64,000 nt of DNA from an uncultured Pantoea sp. (GCA_913775175.1 CAJYKU010000019.1:1-64000); one strand, 5' to 3'. Counted from the first letter of the stretch, positions 23,003 through 32,876 are shown. Notes: generated from the letters alone by a model not told the origin. Numbers and translations are program-made.

Positions 23003-23067
23003 TTGCCTTGCCCGTCGCTGAGCGATACTCTTTCTGACTCAACATCACAGCAGAAGAAGAGTACATT

Positions 23068-23865
23068 ATGGGACGATCTCGTTTAACCACTCGCCTGCGT
23101 CAAACGCTGGCACTCTCTGTACTGGCAGGTTGCGCGTTTGGCGCTCAGGCTAAAATTGATCAGGTGCGTTTCGCGGTTGATCCCACCTACCCTCCTTTTG
23201 AATCCAAAACACCACAGGGCCAGCTAACCGGGTTTGATATTGACCTTGGTAACGCCCTGTGTGCACAAATGCAGGCGAAATGTATCTGGGTGGAGAGTCA
23301 GTTTGATGGCATGATCCCGGCGCTTAAAGCGCGTAAATTCGATGCAATCCTCTCTGATATGGGCATAACGGAAGAGCGTCTCAGGCAAATTGACTTCACT
23401 GAACCGATGTATGACACCCATGTTCAGCTTATGGCACGCAAAGGTTCCGGCCTGTTACCAACCGCAGAGTCGCTGAAAGGCAAAACGGTAGGCGTTGAAC
23501 AGGGCACCATTCAGGAGCGCTATGCAAGAGCCAAATGGCAGCCTTATGGCGTAAACGTGGTGCCTTATGGCGATCAGGCACAGGTTGAAAGCGACCTTGT
23601 CTCTGGCCGGCTCGACGCTGTCTTTACTGATGCCGCTCAGGCGGCGATTGGTTTTCTGCAGCATCCACAGGGCAACGATTTCGCGCTGGCTGGCCCGGTT
23701 GTGCAGGATCCACTTATCGGCCCGGGCACCGCAATCGGCTTGCGTAAGGGAGATACGGAGCTGAAAAATGCGCTTAACAGCGCCTTTGAGGAGCTGAAAA
23801 AAAACGGCACCTTTGACCATATTCAGAAGCGCTATTTCGCGACCGATATTTCTGTTAAGCAGTAA
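23068..23865 (+). CDS. Periplasmic lysine/arginine/ornithine-type amino-acid binding protein
   Basis: Solute-binding protein family 3 component of an ABC importer, resembling ArgT/HisJ. The 265-residue precursor has a signal peptide (about residues 1-28, ending CAFGAQA). The mature protein begins KIDQVRFAVDPTYPPFESKTPQG and includes LTGFDIDLGNALC, the family signature, plus DAILSDMGITEERLRQIDFTEP. Length and motifs fit basic amino-acid binders. No permease or ATPase gene is adjacent, so it must share a transporter encoded elsewhere. Confidence 0.88.
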   Translation: MGRSRLTTRLRQTLALSVLAGCAFGAQAKIDQVRFAVDPTYPPFESKTPQGQLTGFDIDLGNALCAQMQAKCIWVESQFDGMIPALKARKFDAILSDMGITEERLRQIDFTEPMYDTHVQLMARKGSGLLPTAESLKGKTVGVEQGTIQERYARAKWQPYGVNVVPYGDQAQVESDLVSGRLDAVFTDAAQAAIGFLQHPQGNDFALAGPVVQDPLIGPGTAIGLRKGDTELKNALNSAFEELKKNGTFDHIQKRYFATDISVKQ

Positions 23866-23871
23866 AAATCT

Positions 23872-23898
23872 GGCGGCACATTTACCGCCTTTTTTTTC
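23872..23898 (+). terminator. Intrinsic terminator after the binding-protein gene
   Basis: GGCGG (23872-23876) and CCGCC (23885-23889) form a short stem with an eight-base loop followed by nine T residues, seven bases after the stop codon. Confidence 0.85.
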
Positions 23899-23978
23899 GC
23901 AGAACTATACTTCGGTTCATCGATTTTATCAGGCAGGCACGACTCTGCTGCCCGCAAATACAGGACACCGATCGCGTT

Positions 23979-25094
23979 ATGCAACAACAACATCATCCGC
24001 TACTGAGCGCCACGCTGGGAACTCAGCGTGAAATAGTCAGCTTTCATTTTGGCACGGACTCGCACAAGCGTGTCTATATTCAGGCTGCGCTGCATGGCGA
24101 TGAGCTGCCCGGAATGGCTGTGGCCTGGTATCTGAAGCAGAAACTTCTGGCGCTGGAGTGTGCGGGTAAGCTCAGGGCGAAGATCACGCTGGTGCCGGTC
24201 GCCAACCCTCTGGCGCTGGGCCAGCACTGGCATGGCACACACCTCGGACGTTTCCATACGCTCTCCGGACAGGACTTTAACCGGCGCTTCCCGGCTCTGG
24301 GTGAGAAACTGGCTGCTGAACTGGCTGGATCTCTGACACAGAGCGAATATGAAAATAAGCGGCTGATTCGCAACGCCATTGATCGCTACTATCGCGACCA
24401 GATAGCGAATAGTGAGCTGGAGTCACAGCGCTTTACGCTGATGCGCATGGCGAGTCAGGCTGATCTGATGATCGACCTGCATTGCGACTGGGATGCATTG
24501 CCCCATCTCTATACCACACCGCACGCCTGGCCTGATATTGAGCCTCTGGCACGCTGGCTGGGCAGTGAGGTACAGCTGCTGGCGCAGATTTCCGGCGGTG
24601 AACCCTTCGATGAAGCATGCTGTGAACCCTGGCTCACCCTGGCAAAACATTTTGGTGCAGATTTTCCGATGCCACGCGGCCTGCTCCCGGTCACGCTTGA
24701 GCTGCGCGGTGTCGCCGACGTCTCACCAGAGCAGGCAGAAAAAGATGCAGATGCGATTATTAATGCGCTGACAGAGAGTGGCTATATCAGTGGCGAGGCA
24801 GGCGCTGCTCCGGCGCTGTTACGCTCTGCCATGCCGCTGTCAGGCTGCGAATATATTCACGCTCCCTACTCCGGGCTATTACTGAATCGCCGGCAGCTGG
24901 GAGAGTATATCGGGCCTGGTGAAGTTGTGGCCGAAGTGGTTGACCCTATTACCGATCATATTACGCCACTGGTGGCTGAATTCGGCGGCATACTTTATGC
25001 CCGGAATCTGACTAAATTTGTGACGGCAGGCATGTTGACGGTTCGGCTGGCGGGAGAGAGTGCGGGACGCAGCGGTGAGCTGCTGGTGATGTGA
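23979..25094 (+). CDS. Succinylglutamate desuccinylase/aspartoacylase-family metallohydrolase
   Basis: Zinc-dependent hydrolase of the M14-like AstE/AspA family that removes acyl groups from amino acids or small amides. The 371-residue product has the zinc motif AALHGDELPG (H39 and E42), a second zinc histidine in DLHCDWDALPH and the catalytic glutamate in TLELRG. A C-terminal beta-rich domain follows from about residue 290. NPLALGQHWHG and SGQDFNRRFP are family-typical. It is longer than classical AstE (about 320 residues) and has no arginine-catabolism genes beside it, so the substrate is unknown. Confidence 0.8.
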   Translation: MQQQHHPLLSATLGTQREIVSFHFGTDSHKRVYIQAALHGDELPGMAVAWYLKQKLLALECAGKLRAKITLVPVANPLALGQHWHGTHLGRFHTLSGQDFNRRFPALGEKLAAELAGSLTQSEYENKRLIRNAIDRYYRDQIANSELESQRFTLMRMASQADLMIDLHCDWDALPHLYTTPHAWPDIEPLARWLGSEVQLLAQISGGEPFDEACCEPWLTLAKHFGADFPMPRGLLPVTLELRGVADVSPEQAEKDADAIINALTESGYISGEAGAAPALLRSAMPLSGCEYIHAPYSGLLLNRRQLGEYIGPGEVVAEVVDPITDHITPLVAEFGGILYARNLTKFVTAGMLTVRLAGESAGRSGELLVM

Positions 25095-25097
25095 TAA

Positions 25098-25129
25098 AAA
25101 AACCGGCCTGCAGGCGCAGGCCGGTTTTT
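25098..25129. terminator. Bidirectional terminator between the M14-type gene and wzz
   Basis: AAACCGGCCTGC (25100-25111), loop AGGC and GCAGGCCGGTTT (25116-25127) form a 12-bp stem flanked by A and T runs on both sides. It can end transcription from either convergent gene. Confidence 0.88.
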
Positions 25130-25135
25130 ATGATA

Positions 25136-26143
25136 TCAGAGGTAACGCTTCTTACGCGATCGTAAAGCATTGCGACTCAGCACAATGACTATACCAATGA
25201 ATCCGCCCAGAATAGCTGAAAACAGAATGATTAAGCCCTTTTTAGGACTGTCACGTTTCAGAGGCAAATCTGGCTCGGCAATATAGCGGTATGACTGCAG
25301 GTTTTCCACCTCCACTTTAAGGTGCGTCAGAGCCAGCAATGCGCGCTGTGCTTCATAATAAGCACCGGTATATTCAAGCGGCCTTGACGTTTCATTCTCC
25401 ACCATAGCATTGAGTGCATCGCTGCCTAACAGATAGAGCGTATCATCAGATAAAAATTCAGCCTGATTAACCTGTAACTTATTCACCGTTGACGCTTCAG
25501 CAATCTTTAAAGCCTGCTTAATCACATCCAGACGATGCGCTTTTTTATCAATCGCTACCTGCTTTAAGGTGTCCATTGTGTTGGTTAATTCACGCGTTTT
25601 AACACTCAGGTTACGTTTAATATCAACGCCATAATCTTCAACAACGTCATCGTTGACCTGCTGAATATATTTTTTCAGCTGCTCTCGTGCTGCTGCAGCA
25701 CTTTCGGAGGTAAACGCGATACTGACTGCATCGCTACCATTACCAACCGGAGAGATTGTCAGTTTAAGTGGTTGTTCTATATTGTTAAGAGCATTAGATA
25801 GTGCACTCATCGATGCAGTAAAGCGACCAAAAAGCTGGCCCTGCAGACTGGTTATTGAGGGTTTATCCTGTGGGCTATCAGCATACACCACTGCCAGTGC
25901 TGCGTTATAGTTTGCTACCTGCCCGGCAGCAGGTAGAGTCACGGTGGCTTTTGAGGTCCACTTCTCTTTCACCACAGAAAGATAGGTAAATCCCAGCGCT
26001 ATAGTAATAACTGCAGCAATAATAATGGTTAATTTACCCTGCCAGAGCTGCGCAATAAGATCAAAAAGATCTATATCTTCCTCTTTGCGAGAGGTGTTCA
26101 TTAACAGAGCATCATTATGCTTTGTTTTGTTATCTTCATTCAT
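25136..26143 (-). CDS. wzzB: O-antigen chain-length determinant Wzz
   Basis: Polysaccharide co-polymerase 1 protein of the inner membrane that sets the modal length of Wzy-made O antigen. The 335-residue product has a cytoplasmic N-terminus, TM1 at about 38-57, a large helical periplasmic domain, and TM2 at about 306-325. A proline-rich stretch EPDLPLKRDSPKKG precedes TM2, as is typical for Wzz. Position between gnd and his is the usual wzzB site in enterobacteria, although ugd, often between gnd and wzz, is absent. Confidence 0.92.
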   Translation of the reverse strand: MNEDNKTKHNDALLMNTSRKEEDIDLFDLIAQLWQGKLTIIIAAVITIALGFTYLSVVKEKWTSKATVTLPAAGQVANYNAALAVVYADSPQDKPSITSLQGQLFGRFTASMSALSNALNNIEQPLKLTISPVGNGSDAVSIAFTSESAAAAREQLKKYIQQVNDDVVEDYGVDIKRNLSVKTRELTNTMDTLKQVAIDKKAHRLDVIKQALKIAEASTVNKLQVNQAEFLSDDTLYLLGSDALNAMVENETSRPLEYTGAYYEAQRALLALTHLKVEVENLQSYRYIAEPDLPLKRDSPKKGLIILFSAILGGFIGIVIVLSRNALRSRKKRYL

Positions 26144-26185
26144 AAATTAATAACTCAGCGCAAAACATCACGAAAATAGAATGCA

Positions 26186-26217
26186 AAAAGAAAACCTCCC
26201 ATAAACGGGAGGTTTTC
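26186..26217 (-). terminator. Intrinsic terminator after gnd
   Basis: Read on the minus strand, AAAACCTCCC, a six-base loop and GGGAGGTTTT form a 10-bp stem followed by TTCTTTTT, starting a few bases past the gnd stop. It separates gnd from wzz. Confidence 0.88.
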
Positions 26218-26224
26218 GCTTAAA

Positions 26225-27634
26225 TTAATCCAGCCATTCGGTGTGGAACACACCCTCTTTGTCGATACGCTTGTATGTGTGCGCACCAAAGTAGTCACGC
26301 TGCGCCTGAATCAGATTAGCAGGCAGCACTTCTGAACGATAACTATCATAGTAAGCGATAGCCGCAGAGAAGGTTGGCGTCGGGATACCATTTTGCACCG
26401 CATAAGCTACAACATCGCGTAGCGCCTGCTGATACTGGTCGGCAATATCTTTAAAATAAGGTGCCAGCAGCAGATTAGCAATGTTGGCGTCATCGGCATA
26501 AGCATCAGTGATTTTCTGCAGAAACTGAGCGCGGATAATGCAGCCAGCACGGAAGATTTTAGCAATCTCACCATACTGCAGATCCCAGCTGTACTGTTCA
26601 GATGCCGCGCGCAGCTGTGAAAAGCCCTGCGCGTAGGAGACGATTTTACCGAGATAAAGCGCACGACGCACTTTCTCAATAAATTCAGCTTTATCACCAC
26701 TTACGGTCTGCGCCTGCGGGCCGCTAAGCACTTTAGAGGCGGCAACACGCTGTGTCTTCAGAGAAGAGAGGTAGCGTGCAAACACGGATTCAGTGATCAG
26801 CGACAGCGGTTCACCCAGATCCAGCGAGCTCTGACTGGTCCACTTACCGGTACCCTTGTTAGCGGCTTCGTCGAGAATTACGTCGACCAGGTAATGGCCT
26901 TCTTCATCTTTCTTGGTGAAGATATCTTTAGTGATATCGATCAGATAGCTGCTCAGCTCACCATTGTTCCAGTCGGTAAAGGTTTCTGCCAGCTCTTCAT
27001 TATTCAGGCCAAGTGCACCTTTTAGCAGCGCATAGGCTTCAGCGATCAGCTGCATATCACCATATTCAATGCCGTTGTGCACCATTTTTACATAGTGACC
27101 AGCACCGTTTGGACCGATATAGGCAACGCAGGCATCGCCGTCTTCAGCACGGGCAGCAATTTTATCGAGAATAGGTGCAACCAGCTCATACGCTTCTTTT
27201 TGTCCGCCAGGCATGATTGAAGGCCCTTTAAGCGCACCTTCTTCACCGCCAGACACACCGGTACCAATAAAGTTGAAGCCCTGCTCAGACAGCTCCTTAT
27301 TACGACGGATGGTATCTTTATAGAAGGTGTTACCACCATCAATCAGGATATCCCCTTTGTCCAGATGCGGGATCAGTGATGCGATGGTCTTATCAGTAGC
27401 TTCACCCGCCTGCACCATCAGCAGAATGCGACGTGGTTTTTCCAGTGAGTCAACAAACTCCTCCACGCTATAAAACGGCGCCAGTTTTTTCCCCGGGTTC
27501 TCAGCCATCACCTCATCGGTTTTCTCACGCGAGCGGTTGAAGATAGAAACCGTATAACCGCGGCTCTCGATGTTCAGTGCCAAATTGCGGCCCATTACCG
27601 CCATACCCACAACGCCGATTTGTTGCTTGGACAT
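26225..27634 (-). CDS. gnd: 6-phosphogluconate dehydrogenase, decarboxylating
   Basis: Oxidative pentose-phosphate enzyme converting 6-phosphogluconate to ribulose 5-phosphate, CO2 and NADPH. The 469-residue product has the NADP-binding [16 protein letters not shown] (about residues 7-22), [13 protein letters not shown] and the catalytic lysine region [17 protein letters not shown]. The C-terminal substrate-binding segment [13 protein letters not shown] is present. It flanks the O-antigen block as in most enterobacteria and is often co-transferred with it. Confidence 0.97.
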   Translation of the reverse strand: MSKQQIGVVGMAVMGRNLALNIESRGYTVSIFNRSREKTDEVMAENPGKKLAPFYSVEEFVDSLEKPRRILLMVQAGEATDKTIASLIPHLDKGDILIDGGNTFYKDTIRRNKELSEQGFNFIGTGVSGGEEGALKGPSIMPGGQKEAYELVAPILDKIAARAEDGDACVAYIGPNGAGHYVKMVHNGIEYGDMQLIAEAYALLKGALGLNNEELAETFTDWNNGELSSYLIDITKDIFTKKDEEGHYLVDVILDEAANKGTGKWTSQSSLDLGEPLSLITESVFARYLSSLKTQRVAASKVLSGPQAQTVSGDKAEFIEKVRRALYLGKIVSYAQGFSQLRAASEQYSWDLQYGEIAKIFRAGCIIRAQFLQKITDAYADDANIANLLLAPYFKDIADQYQQALRDVVAYAVQNGIPTPTFSAAIAYYDSYRSEVLPANLIQAQRDYFGAHTYKRIDKEGVFHTEWLD

Positions 27635-27719
27635 TGCTTACTCCTGTCAAATTAATGGTTTGTTATAGAAACCTAATATCTTTAGCATAAATAGCTATTG
27701 AGTTAAACAATACAGTGTT

Positions 27720-28835
27720 TCAAGATGCATTTTTGATCATGTATTCAACTGTTTCGTCCCAGTTGAGTCCATATGATGATGAAGGGTCATCTACACTGCA
27801 AAAAATATCTTTACCGCTCATCATATCATTTATAATTTCAGACAAAGCATATGGATTATGTGGGTCTATAAATTTAGCTGAAGAATAGCTTCCTAATGTT
27901 TCATGCGCATACGGTAGCTCAGAGAGGATTATAGGCTTACCCAAAGCTTTCGCTTCCGAAATTGGTAGCCCCCATGACTCTAGTAAAGAAGGAAATATTA
28001 ACACATCGCAATTTGCATAATATTCTTGAACTATATCAAAACTAAGCCTACCTAAAAATATGATATTCTCAGGACAAGGATTTTTCTTAATTAAATAGTT
28101 TGCATATGCATTATCGTTTTCATTGAAGGTTAAATATAGTTTTATTTTATCAGATTTCTCAGGGAATTTTTTACAGAAAATCTCAAAAGCATCAAATAAA
28201 AGCTCAAAGTTTTTGAAAGTTCTTGGCAGAGCAGGGTAAAAAAAAGATAAAACTTCTTTGTTTTTGAAAGAAACGATTCCTTTATTTTGATCTACGCTAC
28301 CCATTTCTTGTACAGGTTTAGAAACCAAATAGCTGGATGCGCCCAATTCGTTTTTCAAATACTCCCCAAACCATTTTTGTTGAGCAATGACTGACTTTGC
28401 TTTCTTAATGTTTATCTTGTAAAGATATTTATATAAATAACAAAACGCAAAGAATTTTTTATCAAATTTTAAATCTTTCAGTCTTGCTTTGTAAACAGGA
28501 GAAGCATTGTGGCAATAAACATATAAATTATCTGTGATCACATTAGGCGTTATATCATGTATAGAAAGCCAAATATCGGGAGAGATATCTTTACTTAATT
28601 TATTACATAAGTAGTATTCAAAATAAATCCTTTTTATCCAGCTTTTTTTAATTAGAGGGTATTCAAGAAAAGTTACGCTGTCTAATTTTAGATCATCAAA
28701 TAACTCTTTTTTATGCACAAGTGCATATATAGTTAATTTTTCTTTAGAAAAATTATTTAATGCGGTCAATGCATCCCTGTATATTTTTAAAGTACCGCCT
28801 TCTACAAGATTAACTCCCGATACAACTATCTTCAT
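27720..28835 (-). CDS. GT4-type glycosyltransferase, O-antigen cluster
   Basis: Predicted cytoplasmic retaining glycosyltransferase (GT-B fold) acting on the undecaprenyl-linked O unit. The 371-residue product begins MKIVVSGVNLVEGGTLKIYRD. Its C-terminal half carries NIIFLGRLSFDIVQEYYANCDVLIFPSLLESWGLPISEAKALGKP, which contains the E-x7-E motif of family GT4 (positions shown are the key residues of a longer conserved block). The donor and linkage are unknown. It is the last gene of the O-antigen block, overlaps wzy by four bases and is AT-rich like its neighbours. Confidence 0.78.
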   Translation of the reverse strand: MKIVVSGVNLVEGGTLKIYRDALTALNNFSKEKLTIYALVHKKELFDDLKLDSVTFLEYPLIKKSWIKRIYFEYYLCNKLSKDISPDIWLSIHDITPNVITDNLYVYCHNASPVYKARLKDLKFDKKFFAFCYLYKYLYKINIKKAKSVIAQQKWFGEYLKNELGASSYLVSKPVQEMGSVDQNKGIVSFKNKEVLSFFYPALPRTFKNFELLFDAFEIFCKKFPEKSDKIKLYLTFNENDNAYANYLIKKNPCPENIIFLGRLSFDIVQEYYANCDVLIFPSLLESWGLPISEAKALGKPIILSELPYAHETLGSYSSAKFIDPHNPYALSEIINDMMSGKDIFCSVDDPSSSYGLNWDETVEYMIKNAS

Positions 28836-30034
28836 GGTAAGCTTCCGTTATATTTCCTGCTCATGAAATAGCCATAGCATGAACAAAAGAACATGATTAC
28901 ATAAGGGTTGATATATCCAGCACCTCTGACAAAGAGCGGAACTAAAAAAGAAATCATAAAGCAATAGAATAAAACATTATGGGCAGAAATTTTTGTTTTT
29001 CTCTTAAAATTAGCAACTGAATAAAGAGTAAACAAAACATAAAGTACGCAGATAATAAATCCAATAGCACCAAATTCAGAAATAAACTTAGAGGAAATAA
29101 AAGACCCATCAAACAAATTCAACTGGCCCGCATCAAACAGCTGTAGTTTTTTCTGACTGTCGCCTATTATACCGTTCATTCCCATTTGTTGAAAACCGAT
29201 ACCAATACCGTTGCTATCGATTAAATTCAAAAACGCTCTTTCAACACCTGAAACATAAACCAGTACAGATAAGTTAGTTGAATTCACGAAATTTAATCTA
29301 TCCGTAAAATAGGAGAAGTCATACAAGTTCCCATATATATATATAACCATAGAGACACATAGAGCAGGTAATAAAATATATGTTATCTTGATTCTTTTAA
29401 CAAGAACGGTAGTTAATATTATACCGACCATCAAAGTTAAGTTTTGAACCAGCAAAGAAATAAAAAACGCTAAAAATATTACACCTATCGTTTTAAAATC
29501 TCTGCTATAGTGTAAATAAAACGCAAAGAACGGTATGTATATAAGCGCAAATGCAGAAGGTTCAGAGAAAAGAATCATATTCTTATCTGGATTAAGCCCA
29601 AGTCTTACCATAATTGCAGCAAACAAACCACAACCAGTAAGAAGAAAGTACATCGTTGAAACACTCTGAATAATCGTCTCTTCACTGAAACTGAGAATTT
29701 TTTTCGATAACATCAAAGAAAATAGAAACAAAAGAGAAATACTAAAAACTGAAAATATTATTTTCTCATCAAGATATCCAACATTATAAAAAAAGAACCC
29801 AGAAAGAATGTTGGAAAAAATAAATAGTATAAACAAAAACATAAGCAGCAGAATGTTTTTATCGATAGCTTTGTTTATAACCAGAGGTAGCGCCAGTATG
29901 ATAGCTAATATAACAGATAAAGAAAAGTTACCTACTCCAAGAGTGTAATAAATGTAGTCAGGAAAGACATTCACTAACAACAGTATAATAAAAAAAGTAA
30001 AGTTATTTTTATTTATTCGCTTTAATAAATTCAT
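28832..30034 (-). CDS. wzy: O-antigen polymerase Wzy
   Basis: Multispanning inner-membrane protein expected to polymerise flipped O units on the periplasmic side. The 400-residue product has about 10-12 hydrophobic segments and almost no sequence landmarks, with a larger hydrophilic loop around residues 240-330 (RAFLNLIDSNGIGIGFQ). Size, topology and position among glycosyltransferases and wzx are the evidence, as Wzy proteins are poorly conserved. I use ATG 30034 (MNLLKRINK) with GGA seven bases upstream; TTG 30046 is an alternative. It overlaps the preceding glycosyltransferase by 26 bases. Confidence 0.8.
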   Translation of the reverse strand: MNLLKRINKNNFTFFIILLLVNVFPDYIYYTLGVGNFSLSVILAIILALPLVINKAIDKNILLLMFLFILFIFSNILSGFFFYNVGYLDEKIIFSVFSISLLFLFSLMLSKKILSFSEETIIQSVSTMYFLLTGCGLFAAIMVRLGLNPDKNMILFSEPSAFALIYIPFFAFYLHYSRDFKTIGVIFLAFFISLLVQNLTLMVGIILTTVLVKRIKITYILLPALCVSMVIYIYGNLYDFSYFTDRLNFVNSTNLSVLVYVSGVERAFLNLIDSNGIGIGFQQMGMNGIIGDSQKKLQLFDAGQLNLFDGSFISSKFISEFGAIGFIICVLYVLFTLYSVANFKRKTKISAHNVLFYCFMISFLVPLFVRGAGYINPYVIMFFCSCYGYFMSRKYNGSLP

Positions 30035-31148
30035 CCATTTTTCCAATTACATTTTTGGCCCAAGCGTCCCAATTCAATACACTAAAATATCTTTCTTTAG
30101 CACGATTTGAAATTTCAATAAATTTCTCCTCGTCTCTTAATATACTGTTTAAAGCTTCTGCAAATCTTTCGGGGTTTTGGTAGTCGTCAATCAGCTTCCC
30201 TGTCACATCATCTATAACTATAGAAGGTATACCACCTGTTTTTGATGCAATAACAGGCATGCCATAAGCAGCAGCTTCACAAAATACCATACCGTAACAT
30301 TCAGCTACCGTTGGAAGAAGAAGTACATCGCAGCTTTTTATTAATGATATAAGTTGTTCTCTTTCAGCAATGTTGTCTTTATCTAACTTTCCAATGACAT
30401 TTACCCAGTCAGGAATATCGAGAGAGTCAGGATTACAACCGCAGATTATTAAGTTAGCATCAATCAAATAACGCTTTCTTAAAATTGACACTGAAGCAAG
30501 TGCAACATCCCCTCCTTTTCGTTTCCAGTCGACGCCCAAAAAAAGTATAATAGGCTTTTTATTTTTTATTTTAGTATTTGTCATAATATCACCATCAATG
30601 TTGGGCCCCCAGTTGATAGTGATAACTTTATTGTTTAATTTATAATTTTTGACGGCAAAGTTGCTTGCCCAGCTTGATGGAAATGAAACAAGTGATGAAT
30701 TATTTAATGCCAAAGCCTCAATTTTATCACCCTGCGCGTGCGAATAGGCTGATAGTGATTTAAAATTTTCGTAATAATCTTTAATCTGACCATACGTTGT
30801 GTCAGAAAGATAAAATATCGGCACACTTGTTTTCAGGTAAGCAATTTGGGTCGAGCCTGCAGGTGCAATTATAAAATCTACATCGCTGACCTGTTTTAGT
30901 TTATATCTAAATATAATTGCATATTCAAGCGCTAATACTTTGGAATACGAATAGTCATAGTTAATATTTACAAGCTTAAGTAATAATTTAACGGCTTTTA
31001 AAAAAAATAAAGTGCGACTTTTTACTGGCCCCAGTGTAACTACCTCTACATTTTGTTTTTTTAGTGCATTGAGCATGTAGAGTGGCGTTCCCGACCAACT
31101 TTTAGCTGAGTTGGGATCGTAAGAACTTAGAAAAACAACTTTCATCAT
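30009..31148 (-). CDS. GT4-type glycosyltransferase, O-antigen cluster
   Basis: Predicted GT-B fold glycosyltransferase. The product has 379 residues from ATG 31148 (MMKVVFLSSYDPN); 31145 is equally possible, and the frame to 31175 would overlap the preceding gene. The N-terminal acceptor domain is followed by the nucleotide-sugar domain with KPIILFLGVDWKRKGGDVAL and LLLPTVAECYGMVFCEAAAYGMPVIA, containing the GT4 E-x7-E signature. ASKTGGIPSIV is also typical. The sugar transferred is unknown. It lies between the WbbL-like gene and wzy. Confidence 0.78.
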   Translation of the reverse strand: MMKVVFLSSYDPNSAKSWSGTPLYMLNALKKQNVEVVTLGPVKSRTLFFLKAVKLLLKLVNINYDYSYSKVLALEYAIIFRYKLKQVSDVDFIIAPAGSTQIAYLKTSVPIFYLSDTTYGQIKDYYENFKSLSAYSHAQGDKIEALALNNSSLVSFPSSWASNFAVKNYKLNNKVITINWGPNIDGDIMTNTKIKNKKPIILFLGVDWKRKGGDVALASVSILRKRYLIDANLIICGCNPDSLDIPDWVNVIGKLDKDNIAEREQLISLIKSCDVLLLPTVAECYGMVFCEAAAYGMPVIASKTGGIPSIVIDDVTGKLIDDYQNPERFAEALNSILRDEEKFIEISNRAKERYFSVLNWDAWAKNVIGKMDEFIKANK

Positions 31149-31161
31149 CAATTTCTCATAG

Positions 31162-31914
31162 TTAGCATTTAACACAGTAGCGTAAAATACTTTTCACGTG
31201 CCAGTAAAAATGTTTAGAGAATATTTTCCTGTTAGCATGTTTTGCAAGATGAATTGCTTTAATTTCAGGATAGTAAACTAGATTTACACCCATTTTTTTA
31301 CTTCTATAGCAAATATCAATATCCTCACAATACATAAAATATTTTTTGTCAAAACCGCTAAGATTTTTATAATGCTCTGACTTAAAAGCCAAAAAGGATC
31401 CAGCAGCCCAGTCGACGAAAATCTTGTCTTTTATTAAACTTTTATTAATGATTGTTTTATTTTTTAAACCTAAGAATGACTTGAAGAAATCCTGTAGCTT
31501 TGGGAAATGTCTGACACAGTTATCGTGAGATGTTTTTTCACTATCTTTAAAAAGATTGATTGTTGCAAAAATCTCATCGTTTGCTTTCATTTTTTTGCAA
31601 AGGTCAATTATCTCTTTATTTGTGATAATGATATCCGGATTTATTGTTATAAAATAGTCTTCATCCTTCATTCCAAGATGGTTTGTACAATAATTAAAAA
31701 CTATATTATTGTTTTCGCCAAAACCTCGGTAGTATTCGCTGTCTATTACAAATATATTGCCATTCTCATCTAATAAACTTAAATCATCTTCTTTGTTGTT
31801 TTTTATGATAACTTTTATTTCATCATTGCCATTGCAAATGTTTAATAAATTGTTTTTGATAATCATATCAATATGCCCATGAGACACTATTGATATAAAT
31901 ATTTTCTCACTCAT
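31162..31914 (-). CDS. WbbL-like rhamnosyltransferase (GT2)
   Basis: Predicted dTDP-rhamnose transferase. The 250-residue product resembles E. coli K-12 WbbL along its length: IVSHGHIDMI at the start, YRGFGENNNI, TINPDIII (the Asp-containing donor site), FVDWAAGSFLAF, YFMYCEDIDICYR and a C-terminal FYWHVKSILRY. WbbL adds rhamnose to GlcNAc-PP-undecaprenol, so this is the best candidate for the second sugar of the O unit. rfbBDAC in the same operon makes the donor. It overlaps both neighbours in short stop/start junctions. Confidence 0.8.
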   Translation of the reverse strand: MSEKIFISIVSHGHIDMIIKNNLLNICNGNDEIKVIIKNNKEDDLSLLDENGNIFVIDSEYYRGFGENNNIVFNYCTNHLGMKDEDYFITINPDIIITNKEIIDLCKKMKANDEIFATINLFKDSEKTSHDNCVRHFPKLQDFFKSFLGLKNKTIINKSLIKDKIFVDWAAGSFLAFKSEHYKNLSGFDKKYFMYCEDIDICYRSKKMGVNLVYYPEIKAIHLAKHANRKIFSKHFYWHVKSILRYCVKC

Positions 31915-32876
31915 AAAAAATCCTCTATTTTTTGTTGCTTACCAAAAATTATTTTTAAGCAAGTTTTCATCTTATTATATTCTTTCCTTCTTGCCCGGTT
32001 GAATGCAACAATAAATAGAGAAAGCCAAACTGTAATTAAATGAAACTTAAAAAACTTTCGGGTTACTATAAGGCGGTTGCGAACTGAACAATAATCAGCA
32101 ATGTTACTTTTTCCACCTCCAGTACTTGCCCCTTCTTTATGATAAACAATACTGCTTGAGCAAACACCAAGTTTGAATCCCCTTTGCTTAGCTCGCTCGC
32201 AAATATCAATTTCTTCATAGTACAAAAAGTATTCTTCAGACATTAAACCAACATCTTTGAGACATCTTTTTGTGAACATCATTGAAGCACCAACTATGTA
32301 ATCTATTTTATCTGCAACATCGTTGTCATTGTATATTTTACTTGAACTTTCCATATGCCCGTAGCTTTTTGTAGTACATAACCATTTGTTATGAATTCCA
32401 CCCAAGCTTTGCTGCAATTCCCGATTATCAAAATCCACTAACCTTGATCCACAGATGCCAATCTGTACATCACTTGTAAATTTATCAATCATATTCCCTA
32501 TTGCATCAGGATGAATCTCAGTATCATTATTCAAAATCCATACATACTCTAAGTCTGAATTATGCAAGGCAAACTTAACACCTACATTGTTTCCCCCTGC
32601 ATAGCCTGAGTTGATATTGTTCTTAATTAAGAAAATGCTTTTTCCTGGATAGCTACTATCTACATTTGCAGAGAGTGTGTCAGGAGAAAGAGATATAAAC
32701 GCATCACACAATGTTGGTAAAGCAGTTTCTAGCTTTTCTACAGACTCTGCTTTTGAGTTATTATCCACAACAATAACTTTAAACTTTTCGTACTTGGCTT
32801 TTAAAATACTTTTTACGCAATTGATAGTATCTTCAGCGTTATTCCAGTTTAGCACAACAATATAAAGCACACTCAA
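31911..32876 (-). CDS. GT2 glycosyltransferase, rhamnosyltransferase-like
   Basis: Inverting GT-A transferase of family GT2. The 321-residue product opens with YIVVLNWNNAEDTINCVKS, then IVVDNNS and NNINSGYAGGNNVGV, and has the donor-site WILNNDTEI (DxD-like) and YFLYYEEIDICERAKQRG. A C-terminal hydrophobic stretch (about 275-295) may tether it to the membrane. These features are typical of dTDP-rhamnosyltransferases, but the sugar is inferred. It overlaps wzx and the WbbL-like gene by four bases each. Confidence 0.8.
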   Translation of the reverse strand: MSVLYIVVLNWNNAEDTINCVKSILKAKYEKFKVIVVDNNSKAESVEKLETALPTLCDAFISLSPDTLSANVDSSYPGKSIFLIKNNINSGYAGGNNVGVKFALHNSDLEYVWILNNDTEIHPDAIGNMIDKFTSDVQIGICGSRLVDFDNRELQQSLGGIHNKWLCTTKSYGHMESSSKIYNDNDVADKIDYIVGASMMFTKRCLKDVGLMSEEYFLYYEEIDICERAKQRGFKLGVCSSSIVYHKEGASTGGGKSNIADYCSVRNRLIVTRKFFKFHLITVWLSLFIVAFNRARRKEYNKMKTCLKIIFGKQQKIEDFL

